64,000 bases of DNA from VGNY01 sp964549635 (lineage in GTDB: Bacteria; Chloroflexota; Dehalococcoidia; GIF9; UBA5629). Location of the stretch: the NCBI GenBank assembly GCA_964549635.1, contig CAZJVJ010000002.1:62001-126000 (forward strand). Reading direction: 5' to 3'. This document shows positions 16,765-26,242 of the stretch, piece after piece; position 1 is the first letter of the stretch; each line of letters starts with the position of its first letter. Both the position numbers and the translations under genes were made by a program. The notes under the pieces were generated by a model. It saw only the letters and a program-made list of their open reading frames with translations, was not told the origin of the DNA and searched no databases.

Positions 16765-17514
16765 TTATAAACCTAGATAGGTCTTTCTGATAGTTTCGTC
16801 TTTAAGTAGCTCCTGGGCTGTTCCTTGAGCTATTATGTGCCCTCTGGACATAACGTAGTTTCTGCTTGACAAGTTGAAGGCGAAGCTGACGTCTTGTTCA
16901 GCCAGAAGTATAGTGACGCCCAGTTCGTGATAAATTTCCTCTATGCGTTTAAACAGGTCGTCTTTCAGTTTTGGTGCCAGTCCACTTGATGGTTCATCGA
17001 CCAGCATAAACTTCGGTTTACGCATCAGTGCTCTGCCGATAGCCAGCATTTGCCGTTCACCGCCGGATAAAGTGCCAGATATCTGATTTTCTCTTTCCTT
17101 TAATCTGGGAAACAATTCATAGACCTTGTTGAGACTGTCGTTGACTTCCTTTTTATCCTTGACTAGGAAGGCTCCGGCCAGCAAATTGTCCTTTACCGTC
17201 ATTTCGGCGAATGGTCTACCTCTTTCTGGGCAGAGAAGCAGTCCTCTTTTGGCTATTTCGAAAGCTGAAAGTTTTTCAATCCTCTCTCCTTCGAACTCAA
17301 TAGAACCCTCAAAAGTTATGTCTGCTTGCCTTGTCCCTTTTAATATTTCCTTCTCCCAGTTTATCAGTCCAGCTATAGCGCGAAGGAGAGTGCTTTTACC
17401 GGCGCCATTAGGACCGACAAGCCCCACCAGCTCTCCCCTCTCAACCTTGAGGTCAGCTTCATCCAGCACCATTGCCGTATCATAACAAACGGTGACATTC
17501 TTAACTTCTAGCAA
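16765..17514 (-). CDS. ABC transporter ATPase, LivF family
   Basis: A 249-residue ATPase. Walker A GPNGAGKST, signature LSGGERQML and Walker B FMLVDEP are intact, and LVKDKKEVNDSLNKVYELFP is the LivF-type helical segment. It starts at TTG 17514 behind GGAGG and overlaps the livG gene by 14 bases, so the two are translationally coupled. As the third gene of a fadD-livG-livF unit it converges on the SBP-livH-livM unit, and together they make one complete transporter. Confidence 0.9.
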   Translation of the reverse strand: MLEVKNVTVCYDTAMVLDEADLKVERGELVGLVGPNGAGKSTLLRAIAGLINWEKEILKGTRQADITFEGSIEFEGERIEKLSAFEIAKRGLLLCPERGRPFAEMTVKDNLLAGAFLVKDKKEVNDSLNKVYELFPRLKERENQISGTLSGGERQMLAIGRALMRKPKFMLVDEPSSGLAPKLKDDLFKRIEEIYHELGVTILLAEQDVSFAFNLSSRNYVMSRGHIIAQGTAQELLKDETIRKTYLGL

Positions 17515-18277
17515 TGAGCACCTCCCTACCGGTATAGGCTTCGATTACCGCCGGGTTTTTGGCTATTTCTTCAGGTGTGCCCTGGGCGATAACCTCACCG
17601 AAGGCAAGCACAATAACTCTATCAACAATCTTCATGAGTTCGGTTAGCTTATGTTCGATAATCAGCATAGCTGGCCCTTCGCTGTGCAGTCTGCCGAATC
17701 TTCCACCCTTGTGTAACCTTTTCATTGATTTGGCTACGAGATCCGTTTCTGCTGGATTTAGCCCGCCGAAAGGCTCATCAAGTATAAGTAACTCCGGCTC
17801 GGTGGCAATGGCTCTGGCTACCTCCAGTCGCTTTAGGTCCCCATGGGAGAGGATTGAAGCTGGTTCAAGGGCCAAGTCAGCGATTCCGACAAACTCTAAA
17901 GCATCCCTCGCCTTCATCTCAGCTCTCTTGACCCACTCACCTCGTTTGGTTATCCTGGGACAGAGACAGCCTACCATGACATTTGCAATGATAGGTAAAT
18001 GGCGGAACGGCTTAACTACCTGAAAAGTCCCTACTACACCCTTCTGGACGATTTCCCAGGGGCGTCGTCTAGTTATGTCTTCGCCTTTGAACCTGACCTT
18101 TCCAGAATCGGGCTTTAATATACCGAGTATGCACCGTATGAGAGTGGTCTTACCAGAACCGTTTGGCCCAATGAGACCAACGATTTCATCTCGTTCTATT
18201 TTGAAGCTTACATTGTTGACAGCAACTAGCCCACCAAAGCGTTTTGTAAGGTTTTCTACTTCGAAGAATGGTACCAT
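17501..18277 (-). CDS. ABC transporter ATPase, LivG family
   Basis: A 258-residue ATPase. Walker A is GPNGSGKTT and Walker B LLILDEP; the signature is the LivG-style variant ILSHGDLKRLEVARA. The C-terminal GTPEEIAKNPAVIEAYTG is diagnostic of LivG. One base separates it from the stop of the acyl-CoA ligase upstream, so both are in one transcript. Partner of the 16765 ATPase. Confidence 0.92.
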   Translation of the reverse strand: MVPFFEVENLTKRFGGLVAVNNVSFKIERDEIVGLIGPNGSGKTTLIRCILGILKPDSGKVRFKGEDITRRRPWEIVQKGVVGTFQVVKPFRHLPIIANVMVGCLCPRITKRGEWVKRAEMKARDALEFVGIADLALEPASILSHGDLKRLEVARAIATEPELLILDEPFGGLNPAETDLVAKSMKRLHKGGRFGRLHSEGPAMLIIEHKLTELMKIVDRVIVLAFGEVIAQGTPEEIAKNPAVIEAYTGREVLIARS

Positions 18278-18278
18278 T

Positions 18279-19994
18279 CTACATTTCCTCCTCCCTCAGC
18301 TCTCGGCGGGATACTTTGCCCACATCTGTCTTAGGCACTTCGCCTCTAAATTCAACGATTTTCGGACATTTGTAGTGTGCCAGCCGTTCCCCACAATATT
18401 TTATAATCTCTTCCTCTGAGATTTTGCCCCGTGCTTCTGTTTCTAGCACTACGATAGCTTTGACTTTTTCGCCAACATCGGGGTCAGGCACGCCGATTAC
18501 TCCAGCCTCTTTAACTTTTGGATGGGAAACCAGAACCTCCTCTACCTCGCGCGCAAACACAGCCAGCCCTTTGTATTTGATCATGTCTCGTTTTCTATCG
18601 TAGAAATAGAAATAGCCGTCCTCGTCCATTTTTGCTAAGTCACCGGTCCTAAGCCACGTTTCGCCATCTATATCGACAAACATTTTCTTGGTCTCTTCAG
18701 GCTTATTCCAGTACCCTTTGCATACTTGTGGCCCCTTGACTACAAGTTCTCCTATTTCGCCCACAGGTAGGAAGTTAGTGCCTTCGGGATCGATAATGCC
18801 TGCTACGGTATTGGGAAGAGGAATGCCGAATGAGCCAACTTTCGGTTTACCATAGGGGCTGACCATACCTACTGAGCTGGTCTCAGTCATACCCCAGCCT
18901 TCGTGTATTTTAGTACCGGTGCGTTTTTCCCAGCCTTTAGCGGTGTCTTCAAGCAGTGCATCAGCACCGGAGATGAGAACTTTGATGCGTTTCCAATTCA
19001 CCCTGTCGGTGCGGTGATAGTCTCTGAGAAATTCATATAAGGACGGCACACTGTAGAAGATGGTTGCCTTGTAGCTCTCCATTGAGTTTAAGATGTCGTC
19101 AAGGTCGGGTGTAGTGAATATCACGAGTGTATAGCCTTGGGAAAGGCCACCCATCATAACCACGGCTTGACCATAGATATGATAGAAGGGAAGATAAGCT
19201 AGTATTGTTTCTTTGCCCTCCTGGACAACATCACCCCAGAACTTTTCTCCTAGATATCGAGCAGCAGTGAGATTGTAATGAGTTATCATTGCCCCCTTGG
19301 GCAGTCCTGTGGTGCCACCTGTGTAGGGCAAGGTTACTAAATCCTCTCTGATGTTGAATTTGATTTTGGGTGGATTGGGTGGATATTTTCTGAGCAAGTC
19401 CTGGAACCTGTAAAATCCCTCCCGTTCATATATCTCTACCGGTGGTGCTGCCATCTTTTGATATACCGCCCGGAGTACGCTGCTACCGAGGAACTTCTTT
19501 GTTCCGGGTAAATACTCAGTAATGCTGGTTAGTATGACCCTATCTAGCTTGACACCTGTCCTTTCTACATTATCATAGAGGATGTCCTGGCAAACAATAG
19601 TCTTAGCCTCACTGTCTTCAAGCTGGTACTTAATTTCAGGACTGACATAAAGTGGGCTGATGGCAGTTATGGTGGCACCAGCTTTTAAGGCTCCGAAATA
19701 AGCAATGATAAACTGCGGGGAGTTCAGTAGCAAAAGGGCAACTCTGTCACCCTTTTTTATACCTAAATCATGTAGCGCGGTAGCAAAGCGATCAACCTGC
19801 TCCCTTAGCTCCTTGTAACTCATTTTTTTACCATAGAATATTATGGCGGTTTTATTTTTCCATTTATCCGTGCCTTCATCGAAAGTTTGCACGACGGATT
19901 TCTCCGGAATTTCCACATCTGGTGGCACATCTTTAAGATACCATTTTAGCCAGGGTCTGGACTCATAAATAGCTTTATTTGGATCGGTTGGCAC
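18279..19994 (-). CDS. AMP-forming acyl-CoA synthetase (FadD-like)
   Basis: A 571-residue ANL-superfamily ligase that activates a carboxylic acid to its CoA ester through an acyl-AMP. The ATP-binding loop YTGGTTGLPKGAMITH, the adenine motif GWGMTETSS, WLRTGDLAKMDEDGYFYF and the C-terminal lysine region KTDVGKVSRRELR are all present. It begins at GTG 19994 behind GGAGG. It heads the operon that encodes transporter ATPases, suggesting that the imported solute is an acid trapped as a CoA ester. The chain length or ring type of the substrate cannot be read from the sequence. Confidence 0.92.
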   Translation of the reverse strand: MPTDPNKAIYESRPWLKWYLKDVPPDVEIPEKSVVQTFDEGTDKWKNKTAIIFYGKKMSYKELREQVDRFATALHDLGIKKGDRVALLLLNSPQFIIAYFGALKAGATITAISPLYVSPEIKYQLEDSEAKTIVCQDILYDNVERTGVKLDRVILTSITEYLPGTKKFLGSSVLRAVYQKMAAPPVEIYEREGFYRFQDLLRKYPPNPPKIKFNIREDLVTLPYTGGTTGLPKGAMITHYNLTAARYLGEKFWGDVVQEGKETILAYLPFYHIYGQAVVMMGGLSQGYTLVIFTTPDLDDILNSMESYKATIFYSVPSLYEFLRDYHRTDRVNWKRIKVLISGADALLEDTAKGWEKRTGTKIHEGWGMTETSSVGMVSPYGKPKVGSFGIPLPNTVAGIIDPEGTNFLPVGEIGELVVKGPQVCKGYWNKPEETKKMFVDIDGETWLRTGDLAKMDEDGYFYFYDRKRDMIKYKGLAVFAREVEEVLVSHPKVKEAGVIGVPDPDVGEKVKAIVVLETEARGKISEEEIIKYCGERLAHYKCPKIVEFRGEVPKTDVGKVSRRELREEEM

Positions 19995-20022
19995 CTTTTG
20001 CCTCCTTCATTTTGCTACAAGC

Positions 20023-20052
20023 ACTATAACATAACTTGTCGGGCTTTGACAA
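20023..20052 (-). promoter_or_regulatory. Promoter of the fadD-livG-livF operon
   Basis: On the minus strand TTGTCA (20052-20047), an 18-base spacer and TATAGT (20028-20023), 29 bases before the GTG at 19994. The -35 has five of six consensus bases, and the -10 also five. Confidence 0.6.
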
Positions 20053-20080
20053 ACACTCACAAGTTTGCAAATAAGTGGTT

Positions 20081-20090
20081 TCACATGTGA
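20081..20090. promoter_or_regulatory. Palindrome TCACATGTGA in the divergent control region
   Basis: A perfect 10-base palindrome between the two divergent acyl-CoA ligase/transporter operons. A wider dyad, ACTCAC near 20055 against GTGAGT near 20087, surrounds it. It lies just upstream of the rightward promoter, where an operator for a shared regulator would be expected. No regulator gene is in view. Confidence 0.4.
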
Positions 20091-20093
20091 GTA

Positions 20094-20122
20094 TTGACAG
20101 ATGTAGTATAATTATCTAAATC
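20094..20122 (+). promoter_or_regulatory. Candidate promoter of the livG-acyl-CoA ligase-livHM operon
   Basis: TTGACA at 20094-20099 with TAAATC 17 bases further (20117-20122). A perfect TATAAT at 20107-20112 is also present but is too close to that -35 and lacks its own. Either could be the -10 for the TTG start at 20159. Confidence 0.4.
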
Positions 20123-20158
20123 ATCTTTGCGGAACGTTTTATAGAGTTAAGGAGCTTT

Positions 20159-20932
20159 TTGGGGGCACGAGATCAGATCAAATTAAGAGTTGAAGACCTC
20201 GGTTTATATTTCGGAAAGCTCCGTGCTTTGGACGGGGTTAGTTTGGAGGTCAGGGGGACAGAAATACTGGCTGTTATAGGGCCGAATGGTGCTGGAAAGA
20301 GCTGCCTCCTCAACTGCATAAATGGCTTCTATCGTCCCCAGCAGGGAAATATCTATTTCGAGGGCAGGAATATTACCCGGATGCCTCCTCACAAGATTGC
20401 CGAGATGGGCCTGGCTCGGACCTTCCAGAACATCGAGCTCTATACTGGACTTACTGTTCTAGACAATATTATGGCAGCCAGGCATGTTAAAATGAAGCAA
20501 GGAGCACTGGCTTGTGCCTTCTATTTTGGTCCGGCCTATCGAGAGGAGATAGAGCACCGAAAGGTGGTTGAGGACATAATAGACTTTCTGGAACTGGAAC
20601 CGATTAGGAAGAAGGTGGTGGGTCTTCTTCCCTATGGAATGCGGAAGCGAGTGGAATTAGCTAGAGCACTGGCTTTAGAACCGAAGCTCCTTTTACTTGA
20701 TGAGCCTATGGCGGGTATGAACATAGATGAGAAGGAGGACATGGCTCGTTTCATTATTGATACTATAGAACTACGTCGTATACCTATTGTCCTTATTGAA
20801 CATGATATGGAAGTGGTGATGGATATTGCTGATAGGGTAGTTGTCCTTGATTTTGGACATAAAATCGCTGAGGGTACACCTGATGAGATAAAGGTCAACC
20901 CTGCAGTCATTAAGGCATATCTGGGTGAATAG
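20159..20932 (+). CDS. ABC transporter ATPase, LivG family
   Basis: A 257-residue ATPase. Walker A GPNGAGKS, a LivG-style signature LPYGMRKRVELARAL and Walker B LLLLDEP are present; the C-terminus GTPDEIKVNPAVIKAYLGE is diagnostic of LivG. The start is TTG 20159, placed by AAGGAG a few bases upstream. First gene of an eight-gene operon whose last gene is the matching LivF. Confidence 0.92.
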   Translation: MGARDQIKLRVEDLGLYFGKLRALDGVSLEVRGTEILAVIGPNGAGKSCLLNCINGFYRPQQGNIYFEGRNITRMPPHKIAEMGLARTFQNIELYTGLTVLDNIMAARHVKMKQGALACAFYFGPAYREEIEHRKVVEDIIDFLELEPIRKKVVGLLPYGMRKRVELARALALEPKLLLLDEPMAGMNIDEKEDMARFIIDTIELRRIPIVLIEHDMEVVMDIADRVVVLDFGHKIAEGTPDEIKVNPAVIKAYLGE

Positions 20933-20942
20933 GAGGCCGTAG

Positions 20943-22910
20943 ATGGAGGAAATTCCCTTTTTTGACACTGCGGCAAAATACCTGAAATACAATTACGAAA
21001 AATGGGGCGATAAAAAAGTAGCGCTGCGGGTTAAGGACCGGGGTATCTGGCAGTCATACACCTGGAAGGACTACTACGAAAAGGTTAAGTATTTCTCGCT
21101 TGGCCTGATCAGCCTCGGCCTGGAGAGAGGGGATAAGGTTGCCATACTGGGTGAAAACAAACCCGAATGGTTCATCGCTGAGGTCGGCGCTGGTGCTGCG
21201 GGGGCTACTGTGACCGGCATATTTGTGGACTGTCTACCGATTGAAGTCAAGTACTATGTTGAGAATTCAGAGTCTAAGTTTGTCATAGCTCATGACCAGG
21301 AGCAGGTAGACAAGTTCTTACTCCCATATAAAGATAGGGAAGGTAATGAGCACCCACCTCTTAAGGACGAGCTACCGCTATTAAAGAAAATTATTTTCTG
21401 GGATCCGAAGGGGATATTGGGTTATGAAGGGACTCCTATAGGTGCGTACGCCGACCCGATTTTAATGGGCTTCGACCAGGTTATGGAGCTGGGCAAGGAG
21501 TACGAGAAATCCCACCCTGGCTTGTTTGAGGAAAACATCGAGAAGACGAGCGGTGACGACATAGGCCTTTTCATGTATACATCTGGCACCACTGGTCTAC
21601 CCAAGGCTGCTATGCTCCGAAACAGGGTGTCACAGCTGACCAACAGGGCATGGTGTTCTGTGGACAAGTGGAGTCCTAATGAGCAATATGTCTCCTTCTT
21701 ACCGCCAGCCTGGGTTACAGAGCAAGCCCTTGGCGTAGGTGCCAATTTGCTAACGGGCATGGAGGTGAACTTTCCTGAAGAGCCGGAGACGGTACTGGAA
21801 AACATAAGGGAGATCGGCCCTAGTATTCTCTTCTGGGGGCCGGCTAATTGGGAGAGTATAAGTCGGATAATTCAGGCGAAGATCATTGACACTAGTCCGT
21901 TAAGAAGATTTCTATACCATCTTTTCTTGCCGGTTGGCTATAAAGTAGGTGACCTGAGGGTGGCTGAGAAAAAAGTTAACTGGTTCTGGCGAACGCTATA
22001 TGCAATTGCAGAATTAATCATGTTCCGGCAGCTCAAGGACAAGGTCGGTCTGTCAAAGGTGAGGGTTGCCTACAGCGCTGGGTCGGCGATAAGCCCTGAA
22101 ATCTTCCGCTATTTCCAGGCCCTTGGTGTGAAGCTCAAGCAACTATACGGCAGCACGGAAATGGGGCTGGTTACCATACATCCCGATAATGATATCAGGC
22201 CGGAAACTTGCGGGCCACTTATGCCTGGATATGAATGCCGGTTGTCTGAAGACGGCGAGATCTTGGTGCGGAGTGAGATGCTCTTTGCTGGTTATTACAA
22301 GAAGCCTGAAGCTACAAAGGAAAAGTATATAGGAGACTGGTATCGCAGCGGTGATTTTGGCTATATCGAAGAACATGGGCATCTTATCTGCATTGACAGA
22401 ATGGACCATTTGAGGGAATTGAAGGGCGGTCAAAAGTTTTCGCCACAATTTGCTGAAATCAGACTGAGGTTCAGTCCTTTTATCAAGGGTGCTTTGATCG
22501 TAGGAGGCGAGGACAAGGATTTTGTCACTGCCATAATAAATATCGACCTCGATAATGTAGGTAGGTGGGCAGAGCAAAGACGTATAGCATACACCACCTT
22601 CACTGATTTGTCCCAGAAGCCTGAAGTCATTGACCTGATAAAGAAAGAAATACAGAGGGTTAACAGGGTACTTCCAGAATGGACAAGGATAAAAAGGTTT
22701 GTCAATTTGCACAAGGAATTTGATGCTGATGATGCAGAGCTGACGAGGACCAGAAAACTACGGCGAGATTTTATCGAAGAGCGATATGGATATTTGATAG
22801 ATGCGCTCTACGGTGATAAAGATGAACTTAAGGTTGAAGCGCCGATTACATACCGAGATGGTCGAACAGGGACGATAACAACGACGGTGAAGGTTTGCAC
22901 GGTTGCGTAG
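20943..22910 (+). CDS. Long-chain-type AMP-forming acyl-CoA synthetase
   Basis: A 655-residue ANL-family ligase of the larger long-chain/FACS type. MYTSGTTGLPKAAMLRN is the ATP loop, LYGSTEMG the adenine-binding motif and WYRSGDFGYIEEHGHL the hinge region; DRMDHLRELKGGQKFSPQ is the G/L motif of long-chain synthetases, and TRTRKLRRDFIEERYG closes the C-terminal domain. It lies inside a Liv transporter operon, 10 bases after livG and 26 bases before livH, which links it to transport. The likely role is CoA activation of the imported acid at the membrane. The residue pattern does not fix the substrate. Confidence 0.92.
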   Translation: MEEIPFFDTAAKYLKYNYEKWGDKKVALRVKDRGIWQSYTWKDYYEKVKYFSLGLISLGLERGDKVAILGENKPEWFIAEVGAGAAGATVTGIFVDCLPIEVKYYVENSESKFVIAHDQEQVDKFLLPYKDREGNEHPPLKDELPLLKKIIFWDPKGILGYEGTPIGAYADPILMGFDQVMELGKEYEKSHPGLFEENIEKTSGDDIGLFMYTSGTTGLPKAAMLRNRVSQLTNRAWCSVDKWSPNEQYVSFLPPAWVTEQALGVGANLLTGMEVNFPEEPETVLENIREIGPSILFWGPANWESISRIIQAKIIDTSPLRRFLYHLFLPVGYKVGDLRVAEKKVNWFWRTLYAIAELIMFRQLKDKVGLSKVRVAYSAGSAISPEIFRYFQALGVKLKQLYGSTEMGLVTIHPDNDIRPETCGPLMPGYECRLSEDGEILVRSEMLFAGYYKKPEATKEKYIGDWYRSGDFGYIEEHGHLICIDRMDHLRELKGGQKFSPQFAEIRLRFSPFIKGALIVGGEDKDFVTAIINIDLDNVGRWAEQRRIAYTTFTDLSQKPEVIDLIKKEIQRVNRVLPEWTRIKRFVNLHKEFDADDAELTRTRKLRRDFIEERYGYLIDALYGDKDELKVEAPITYRDGRTGTITTTVKVCTVA

Positions 22911-22936
22911 AGCAAAGCTGAGTTGAAGGAGGCGAA

Positions 22937-23821
22937 GTGCAGTTTTTCCTGGATCTGAGTGTTAACGGGTTGATTATAGGGGGGCTTTACGCCCTGGTGG
23001 CACTGGCTATAGTTCTTGTGTGCAAAGCCACGGAAGTGGTAAGCCTAGCCCACGGTCAATTGCTTGCCTTCGGTGCTCTGTTTTTCTATGTTGGCTATGT
23101 ATTGCTTGGGCTACCTCTCTGGACAAGCTGGGTCCTGGCTATAGCAATGGGTGCCTTGCTGGGTTTCACGGTGGAGCGTGTCTGCCTGCGGCCATTGATC
23201 GGGCAGCCCTTATTTTCAGGCTTCCTCATGACCTTTGCTGTATTTATGGTGCTTGACGGCATTTTTGCGCTCATCTTGAAGGGTGAAGCCTGGGGATTTC
23301 CTGATTTTTTGCCCAAGGGTGAAATCAACATTGTAGGTGTCAATGTACATCTAGGCGGCCTATACAGTCTGGGTATCAGTATCTTAATCTTCCTGTTGAC
23401 GACGGCTTTCTTCCGTTACACCAAAATTGGCTTGGGAATGAGGGCTACAGCAGAGTCGCACCAGCTAGCCCAGAGCGTGGGGATAAATGTCAGGACGATA
23501 TTCTCGCTTGTCTGGATTCTGTCAGCGGTGGTGGCTGTGGTGGCAGGTGTTATGCTGGCAAGGTACTACGACATCCGTTTTATGTTGACGCTTGTTGCCT
23601 TCAAAGGTCTGGTGGTGGCTATGGTCGGGGGCCTTGACTCGTTGCTTGGCGCTATTGTCGGCGGTCTGTTTCTGGGCTGGGTAGAGCATGTGGCTGCCGG
23701 CTATCTTGACCCGATTGTCGGTGGCGGCGTCATGGAGGTGGCTGGATACATTATACTCCTGTTCGTTTTGCTGGTGAGGCCATACGGGTTCTTTGGCTTA
23801 GAAAGAATAGAGAGGATATGA
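22937..23821 (+). CDS. Branched-chain-type ABC transporter permease (LivH family)
   Basis: A 294-residue polytopic protein. GLIIGGLYALVALAIVLVCK and VSLAHGQLLAFGAL are LivH hallmarks, KIGLGMRATAESHQLAQSVG is the ATPase-contacting loop, and VAMVGGLDSLLGAIVGGLFL the C-terminal signature. GTG start at 22937 behind GAAGGAGG. One base separates its stop from the livM start. Confidence 0.92.
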   Translation: MQFFLDLSVNGLIIGGLYALVALAIVLVCKATEVVSLAHGQLLAFGALFFYVGYVLLGLPLWTSWVLAIAMGALLGFTVERVCLRPLIGQPLFSGFLMTFAVFMVLDGIFALILKGEAWGFPDFLPKGEINIVGVNVHLGGLYSLGISILIFLLTTAFFRYTKIGLGMRATAESHQLAQSVGINVRTIFSLVWILSAVVAVVAGVMLARYYDIRFMLTLVAFKGLVVAMVGGLDSLLGAIVGGLFLGWVEHVAAGYLDPIVGGGVMEVAGYIILLFVLLVRPYGFFGLERIERI

Positions 23822-23822
23822 A

Positions 23823-24869
23823 ATGCTTCCCTGCGGTACTTTCAACCAGGATTATGGCAGAGATACAGCGGTTATACGGACAAGGTTGCAGTGGATCATA
23901 ACCATACTTGCCATTGTGGCGCTGTTAACTGTACCGCTTTATGGTGGCCATTACTTAATTGGTCTAATAAACAAGATGTCAATTACCATAATTGCTGTGC
24001 TGGGATTGCAGTTGACGATGGGTTATTGTGGGCTCATCTCATTTGGTCAGGTGGCGTTTGTAGCTATAGGTGCATTCACCTCGGCTATTCTCTGTGACAC
24101 CTATAACTGGCCATTCTGGCTGGCGTTACCGGTTTGTGGCATTTTTGCAGGGGTAATTGGGGTACTCGGTGGCACTCCGGCCCTAAGGATTAAAGGATTC
24201 TATCTTGCTATCGCCACTTTAGCGATCCACTACCTCGTATCATGGCTGATAATACACCTGAAAATCACCGGCGGTGTTATTGGTTTACATGTGCCACCCC
24301 CCACGGCGTTTGGTTTTACCTTCGATGATGATGGGAAGATGTATTATATAATCGTACCCATGATGCTGCTGATGACCTATTTTGCCAAGAACCTGGCTAG
24401 GTCAAGGATAGGCAGAGCCTTTGTGGCCATAAGAGACAATGACCTAGCAGCCTCGGTAATGGGGGTGAGCCTGTTTAGGTACAAAATGCTTGCCTTTTTC
24501 ATCGGCTGTTTCTACGCAGGTATTGCTGGCTCACTGTTTGCTCACTGGATGCAGTTTGTTCACGTAGAACAGTTCCCGCTATCTGACGCCGTTTTTTACA
24601 TAGGTATGCTCATCGTCGGTGGTCTGGGAACCATAGTCGGCGTTTTCTTCGGTACCATTTTTATAAGCCTGCTTATTGAGGCAGTCACGTTTGCTTCGCC
24701 GACTTTAACCGCATTGTTCCCGGCGCTTGGTATTGCCCCAGCAGCGGCGCTTGGGGTTACTGCCTTCGGGGTCATAATTGTTCTTTTCTTAATCTATGAG
24801 CCCAGAGGGCTAGCTCACCGGTGGAGTATTTTTAAGGCTTCTTACAGGCTCTTCCCGTTTGCGTATTAA
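23823..24869 (+). CDS. Branched-chain-type ABC transporter permease (LivM family)
   Basis: A 348-residue LivM-type membrane protein. MGYCGLISFGQVAFVAIGAF and LRIKGFYLAIATLAIHYLVS are family hallmarks and AIRDNDLAASVMGVSLFRYK the coupling loop. It starts with a short polar extension before the first membrane segment. Unlike the 15713 LivM it has no zinc ribbon at the end. It forms the membrane channel with the 22937 LivH. Confidence 0.92.
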   Translation: MLPCGTFNQDYGRDTAVIRTRLQWIITILAIVALLTVPLYGGHYLIGLINKMSITIIAVLGLQLTMGYCGLISFGQVAFVAIGAFTSAILCDTYNWPFWLALPVCGIFAGVIGVLGGTPALRIKGFYLAIATLAIHYLVSWLIIHLKITGGVIGLHVPPPTAFGFTFDDDGKMYYIIVPMMLLMTYFAKNLARSRIGRAFVAIRDNDLAASVMGVSLFRYKMLAFFIGCFYAGIAGSLFAHWMQFVHVEQFPLSDAVFYIGMLIVGGLGTIVGVFFGTIFISLLIEAVTFASPTLTALFPALGIAPAAALGVTAFGVIIVLFLIYEPRGLAHRWSIFKASYRLFPFAY

Positions 24870-24902
24870 GACGGGGGTGAAAAAATAAAGGGAGGTTTGG
24901 AA

Positions 24903-26159
24903 ATGGGAAAACAAAAGTCTCTGGTGGGCGTTATTTTTCTCGCAACAATGTTAGCTTTGGCATTAGCCTGCGCTCCTGGAGCTGCGCCAGCGCCGAAGGA
25001 GAAAGTGGTCACCTATCTGGATTTGGCAGATTATACTGGACCGATAGCCGGACTTAATGTACCTGTGGGTATAGCTACTGAAGACATGTACAACGAGATA
25101 AATGCCAAGGGTGGTGTTATGGGGGTTAAGATAAATTACCTGAGCGTGGACACCCGCTATGATTTAGCACGAGGAGTATCAGCCTACAAAAGGTATAGAA
25201 CTGAGCCGAAGCTGATGGCGGTGGTTGCCATAAGCACAGCGCTGAGCAAAGCTATAACTCCCATGACCGAAAAAGACGAGGTGGTCCAGTTCGTGACAGG
25301 CGATGGTGAGCCACAGGCCCGCCTGGGCTGGGTATTCATCATAGGTCCGGCTTATCAGAACGGCTTCGGCGCTAGTGTTGATTTCCTGCTGGAGGACTGG
25401 AAAAGGAAGGGTAATCCAGGTATGCCTACCATCGGTTACATAAACTGGGACAACCCCTACGGTCGGGAGTTGCTGCGTGGTGGTAAGGAATATGTTGAGA
25501 AACTGGGAGTGAAATTGCTGCCGCCGGAGTTTTTCCCAACTGGTGCTCCAGACCACACTGTGTGGTTGAAGAGACTGGCTGAAGGCAATCCTGATTACAT
25601 ACTTATTGCTGGTGTTGACCCGACACCGAGCAATATATTGCGGGATGCATACAAGCTGGGGCTTACTAAAAAGATACAGTTTATTGACGCATCTTACTGG
25701 GGGCCCACCGAGGCAGTTGGCATCAAGCTGCACCCTGAGGCTACAGAAGGTTGCTGGGTTAATTCTTATTATCTTCGTGGTGATGAAGCCTGGGCACATC
25801 CACTGGCTGCCTCCATGGTGACTAAGTATCATGGCAAGAGTGTGGCGGAATTTCGTAAAACGACGGCCACAATATATGTTTCCGGGTTGACTCGACCGCT
25901 CGTTTTTGCCAAAGCCTTGGAGATAGCCCTTGGCAAAGCTGGTGGCTACGAAAAACTGGATGGCAAAGCTATGAAAGCCGGTTTTGAAGCTCTCACTGGT
26001 ATGGACTTGTCACAAGGTCTGACAGGGCCAATTGCTTACAGTCCTACCAGCCGCCAGAATGTCGAGGAGGTAAAGTTTTATCAGGTTAAGGGCGGTACAG
26101 AAATACCTATAAGTGGCTGGAGAAAGGTGCCCGACTGCGTGTCGCTTCATTATAAATAA
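24903..26159 (+). CDS. Liv-type ABC transporter substrate-binding lipoprotein 1
   Basis: A 418-residue binding protein with a lipoprotein signal and lipobox LALAC (C23). The mature part is a periplasmic binding protein type 1 fold (KVVTYLDLADYTGPIAGLNV, AYKRYRTEPKLMAVVAISTA, FFPTGAPDHTVWLKRLAEG, VDPTPSNILRDAYKLGLTK). The start is ATG 24903: GGAGG at 24891-24895 is seven bases before it, too close for the TTG at 24897. The next gene encodes a close paralogue, so the operon has two binding proteins for one permease pair. Ligand unknown. Confidence 0.9.
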   Translation: MGKQKSLVGVIFLATMLALALACAPGAAPAPKEKVVTYLDLADYTGPIAGLNVPVGIATEDMYNEINAKGGVMGVKINYLSVDTRYDLARGVSAYKRYRTEPKLMAVVAISTALSKAITPMTEKDEVVQFVTGDGEPQARLGWVFIIGPAYQNGFGASVDFLLEDWKRKGNPGMPTIGYINWDNPYGRELLRGGKEYVEKLGVKLLPPEFFPTGAPDHTVWLKRLAEGNPDYILIAGVDPTPSNILRDAYKLGLTKKIQFIDASYWGPTEAVGIKLHPEATEGCWVNSYYLRGDEAWAHPLAASMVTKYHGKSVAEFRKTTATIYVSGLTRPLVFAKALEIALGKAGGYEKLDGKAMKAGFEALTGMDLSQGLTGPIAYSPTSRQNVEEVKFYQVKGGTEIPISGWRKVPDCVSLHYK

Positions 26160-26242
26160 ATGAGAGGGGGTGGTAATAGGCATTGTTTGATAGGAGACAT
26201 GAAAGCAAGAGAATTGAATCAAGGAGGTGAAAGGTCGAAAAT

